Shown piece by piece: positions 6,391 through 7,745 of a stretch of 7,745 nucleotides of DNA (the stretch's first letter is position 1; each line of letters begins with the position of its first letter). Both the position numbers and the translations under genes were made by a program. The notes under the pieces were generated by a model. It searched no databases and was not told the DNA's origin. It was given only the letters and a program-made list of their open reading frames with translations. The DNA is from Verrucomicrobiota bacterium (GTDB lineage Bacteria > Verrucomicrobiota > Lentisphaeria > Victivallales > Victivallaceae): contig JAEWSS010000033.1 of NCBI GenBank assembly GCA_023459755.1, positions 1-7,745 of the forward strand. The letters run 5' to 3'.

Positions 6391-6831
6391 ATGGCAATGG
6401 ACACAACACCTGATACAAAATTGATACAGGATGGTGTTATTGTGTCCAAGCGTAATGAAAAGTATCTCAAACGTGATTCTTCGGGTATTTGGCAATTGAA
6501 TTTTCGAGTTCCAGCCCGCTTCGGCGGTAAACTGATACGCCAGAGCCTTTTCACAGAAGACTTTGATGTCGCTTCATCGATTCGCGACCGTTTCGTTGTT
6601 CCTATACTTGCACTAAGCTCAGGAATTGCTGCGCTTGAAGAGATCGGAAAGTCAATTATATCTGCAGAAGGCGCCGCAATTGATCACCTCTCCCAACTCA
6701 AGAATATAATCAATGCTTCTGATGGAATTTCGCTTTCAGATGCCTATGAAAAATATCTCATCTGGATGGCTAAGTCCAGTGGCTATCGTCCGGGTACGCA
6801 AAAGAAATACGTGGTTGCGAGTATCGGATGA
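6391..6831 (+). pseudogene. Truncated tyrosine recombinase (phage/ICE integrase), N-terminal fragment
   Basis: The frame has a good start: AAGGA at 6379-6383, seven bases before the ATG. It encodes only 146 residues, whereas tyrosine recombinases of this kind usually have 350-450. Residues about 22-70 (NEKYLKRDSSGIWQLNFRVP and onward) look like the N-terminal arm-type DNA-binding region. Residues about 113-140 (SLSDAYEKYLIWMAKSSGYR, then PGTQKKY) look like the first helices of the SAM-like core-binding domain. It then stops within a few codons, and the whole catalytic domain with the Arg-His-Arg-Tyr residues is absent here in any frame. The fragment cannot recombine DNA; it might at most still bind arm sites. 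It most likely once integrated the element at the adjacent tRNA-Ser. The end of homology appears to be near 6815. Confidence 0.75.
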
Positions 6832-7008
6832 AAAGATATTTTCGAGATCGGCGACGGGATAGCGCCACGCCTTGTCGACCATTCTGCGCCGGAGCTGCCG
6901 CGCTCGAACAAGGTTTGCCACCATTTTTCTCCCGATTCCATAGAGTTCCCTCACTTCAGGAAAAGTGAGATATTTTTTTTGGGCGACGGGTGTTTCCCAC
7001 ATGGACAT
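6736..7008 (-). CDS. MerR/excisionase-type helix-turn-helix protein, C-terminus probably abnormal
   Basis: Residues about 12-58 form a typical excisionase-like winged-helix domain: YLTFPEVRELYGIGRKMVAN as the helix-turn-helix, then a basic stretch RARQLRRRM and the closing WRYPVADLENIF, comparable to the usual RIPRxDLExF ending. Such proteins bind short DNA sites and control excision or transcription. The ATG at 7006-7008 has GGGGTG four bases upstream; a second ATG lies two codons on. Beyond about residue 60 the frame runs antisense through the integrase fragment, so the last ~30 residues are probably not native sequence. Either the gene has lost a short tail by deletion, or it was inserted into the integrase. 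It is divergent from the XRE-type gene at 7167, an arrangement common in lysogeny-type switches. The domain is fairly clear; function as excisionase is inferred. Confidence 0.6.
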   Translation of the reverse strand: MSMWETPVAQKKYLTFPEVRELYGIGRKMVANLVRARQLRRRMVDKAWRYPVADLENIFSSDTRNHVFLLRTRTIATGLSHPDEIFFIGI

Positions 7009-7113
7009 TACGCACCCCGCTCATATAGGTCAGTGTTTGCAATATCGCGGATCTGGCATCCAGGCTCATCGAGCTGTCTCTGATGCGGTTTGATAGCGAA
7101 TTTATAAAAAAAA

Positions 7114-7142
7114 TTGAAAAAAATATTTTTGAGGGATAGATT
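7114..7142 (+). promoter_or_regulatory. Candidate promoter with overlapping palindrome for the HTH-membrane protein operon
   Basis: TTGAAA (7114-7119) and TAGATT (7137-7142) are spaced by 17 bases in a stretch rich in A and T. The predicted start near 7149 would leave only a short leader ahead of the AAGGAG at 7152-7157. A perfect 12-bp palindrome AAAAATATTTTT (7119-7130) fills much of the spacer and would be a natural operator position for either HTH protein, although A/T palindromes also arise by chance. Confidence 0.4.
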
Positions 7143-7166
7143 AATCGTTACAAGGAGATGTATCGC

Positions 7167-7562
7167 ATGGGCATATACGATGAAATACTGGCAGAACTCA
7201 AAAAAGAATACGCCAACTCCACCTATCAGGAGATGGCCAAAAAATATGGTATATCCTACACACATATGCGCAATCTCATGAATGGAGACCGCGCACTTGA
7301 CGGGATATCTCTTGAGCTTCTGTTCAAGTTGTTTCCCCGTGCTGCTATATGTCTCCGTGGAGATACGATTGCGGCCTCGATTGGTGGAAATAACGTCCGC
7401 AACATTGGGAACAAGGTCATCGGACATATTGATAATTATGTTGCCGCCTGCGACGAAGGTGTTGACCGGGAAGTTCGTCAAAAAATCATCGAAGAAATCA
7501 TGGCGAGCGAGCTTGACGATTCCGCCAAGGTCGCGGTTTTCAAAATAATCAACAAAAAATAA
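7167..7562 (+). CDS. Small XRE-type HTH protein with Asn/Gly-rich middle segment
   Basis: The start is the ATG at 7167: AAGGAG (7152-7157) lies nine bases upstream, whereas the in-frame ATG at 7158 directly abuts it. The product has 131 residues. Residues about 18-57 form a lambda-repressor-like helix-turn-helix: TYQEMAKKYGI, SYTHMRNLMNG as recognition helix, and SLELLFKLFP. Residues 71-90 are unusual, SIGGNNVRNIGNKVIGHIDN, an Asn/Gly/Ile repeat-like stretch. A charged helical C-terminus (EVRQKIIEEIMASELDD, then AKVAVFKIINKK) could mediate oligomerisation. It probably binds DNA and regulates its own operon or the divergent HTH gene. It is coupled to the next gene: that gene's Shine-Dalgarno overlaps this stop codon. 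I do not recognise a specific family. A phage-type repressor is the nearest idea, but no peptidase domain is present. Confidence 0.8.
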   Translation: MGIYDEILAELKKEYANSTYQEMAKKYGISYTHMRNLMNGDRALDGISLELLFKLFPRAAICLRGDTIAASIGGNNVRNIGNKVIGHIDNYVAACDEGVDREVRQKIIEEIMASELDDSAKVAVFKIINKK

Positions 7563-7572
7563 GGAGTATTTT

Positions 7573-7745
7573 TTGCCGACGGCCGTAACATCCTTTGCGG
7601 TGGAGGGCGGCAAGACCGAAATTTCGCACATCAACAATTTCAACGAAGTGCACAACCATCCGAGAGAGATGCCGCCCATATATGGCTGGCGATGGCTTTT
7701 GGTGGTCGGCGCGGTTGCGGTATTTTGCGTGGCGTTCGCGGCGGG
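7573..7745 (+). CDS. Membrane protein, N-terminal part, cut by window end
   Basis: A TTG at 7573-7575 is preceded by a strong AAGGAG (7561-7566) at six bases. The frame stays open to the window end, giving 57 residues. The first ~37 residues are polar: MPTAVTSFAVEGGKTEISHI, then an Asn/His-rich NNFNEVHNH and PREMPPIYG. A hydrophobic segment follows from about residue 39 (WRWLLVVGAVAVFCVAFAA), which looks like a transmembrane helix with a cytoplasmic N-terminus (inference). It is not a usual signal peptide because of its distance from the start. Ten bases separate it from the HTH gene, with ribosome-site/stop overlap, so the two are surely one operon. No family is recognised; the remainder lies outside the window. 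Confidence 0.7.
   Translation, partial: MPTAVTSFAVEGGKTEISHINNFNEVHNHPREMPPIYGWRWLLVVGAVAVFCVAFAA

Larger units (their letters stand above)
6356..7745. mobile_element. Left end of an integrated element or its remnant next to tRNA-Ser; continues past the window
   Basis: The call rests on four things seen together: a tRNA with encoded CCA immediately upstream, a tyrosine-recombinase fragment reading away from it, an excisionase-type HTH gene and an XRE-type HTH gene in divergent arrangement, and a shift to more A+T-rich DNA from about 6360. Integrases using tRNA 3' ends as attachment sites are well established. I found no second copy of the tRNA 3' end in this window; the other boundary must lie beyond 7745, if it survives. 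Confidence 0.6.

Noticed and set aside
7158..7160. ATG at 7158 as start of the XRE-HTH gene
   Set aside because: It directly abuts the AAGGAG. The in-frame ATG at 7167 has the normal nine-base spacing.
7008..7679. A 223-residue minus-strand frame covering the whole XRE-HTH gene
   Set aside because: It is antisense to a gene with a clear HTH, a strong ribosome site and an operon partner. The translation shows only the Phe/Ile/His-rich composition expected from an antisense reading and no domain.
1..7745. CRISPR array, insertion sequence ends or retron-like elements
   Set aside because: I found no regularly spaced repeats, no transposase and no reverse-transcriptase motif on either strand.

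Overview
The window looks like a chromosomal segment of a high-GC bacterium of the PVC superphylum. The best pointer is a 50-residue Lys/Arg-rich protein at 4535-4687 (minus strand) that matches the small basic signature protein I know only from Planctomycetes, Verrucomicrobia, Chlamydiae and Lentisphaerae. A TIM-barrel glycosidase-like gene next to housekeeping genes would suit a Lentisphaerota/Victivallales or Verrucomicrobiota/Kiritimatiellota polysaccharide degrader. The rank below superphylum is a guess.

Layout. (1) Bases 1-1595, plus strand: the 3' part of a large glycoside-hydrolase-like gene whose start lies before the window. It converges on a minus-strand block that ends at a hairpin terminator (1640-1690). 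(2) Bases 1720-4430, minus strand: a compact operon read srkA-like kinase, nadD, rsfS, then an unrecognised 198-residue protein, with overlaps of 13 and 8 nt and then a 17-nt gap. NadD (NAD synthesis) next to RsfS (ribosome silencing) is a widely conserved pairing. The SrkA-type stress kinase in front of it is less usual. (3) Bases 4484-4754, minus strand: the PVC small basic protein with its own good promoter, Shine-Dalgarno and terminator. (4) Bases 4838-6202, plus strand: a secreted 5'-nucleotidase/UshA-type metallophosphoesterase. (5) Bases 6266-6355: a complete tRNA-Ser(GCT) with encoded CCA.

Directly after the tRNA the character changes. From about 6360 the sequence is more A+T-rich and holds an N-terminal fragment of a tyrosine recombinase, a convergent MerR/excisionase-type HTH gene that runs into it tail to tail, and a divergent operon. 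That operon consists of a small XRE-type HTH protein with an Asn/Gly-rich middle (7167-7562) and a membrane protein that leaves the window (7573 onward). This is the classic picture of an integrated element or its decayed left end, with the 3' end of the tRNA as the probable attachment site. The last operon is the part with the most potential to be an undescribed system: a regulator translationally coupled to a membrane protein, both carrying a short Ile/Asn/His-rich segment. Only 57 residues of the second protein are visible, so no function can be assigned.
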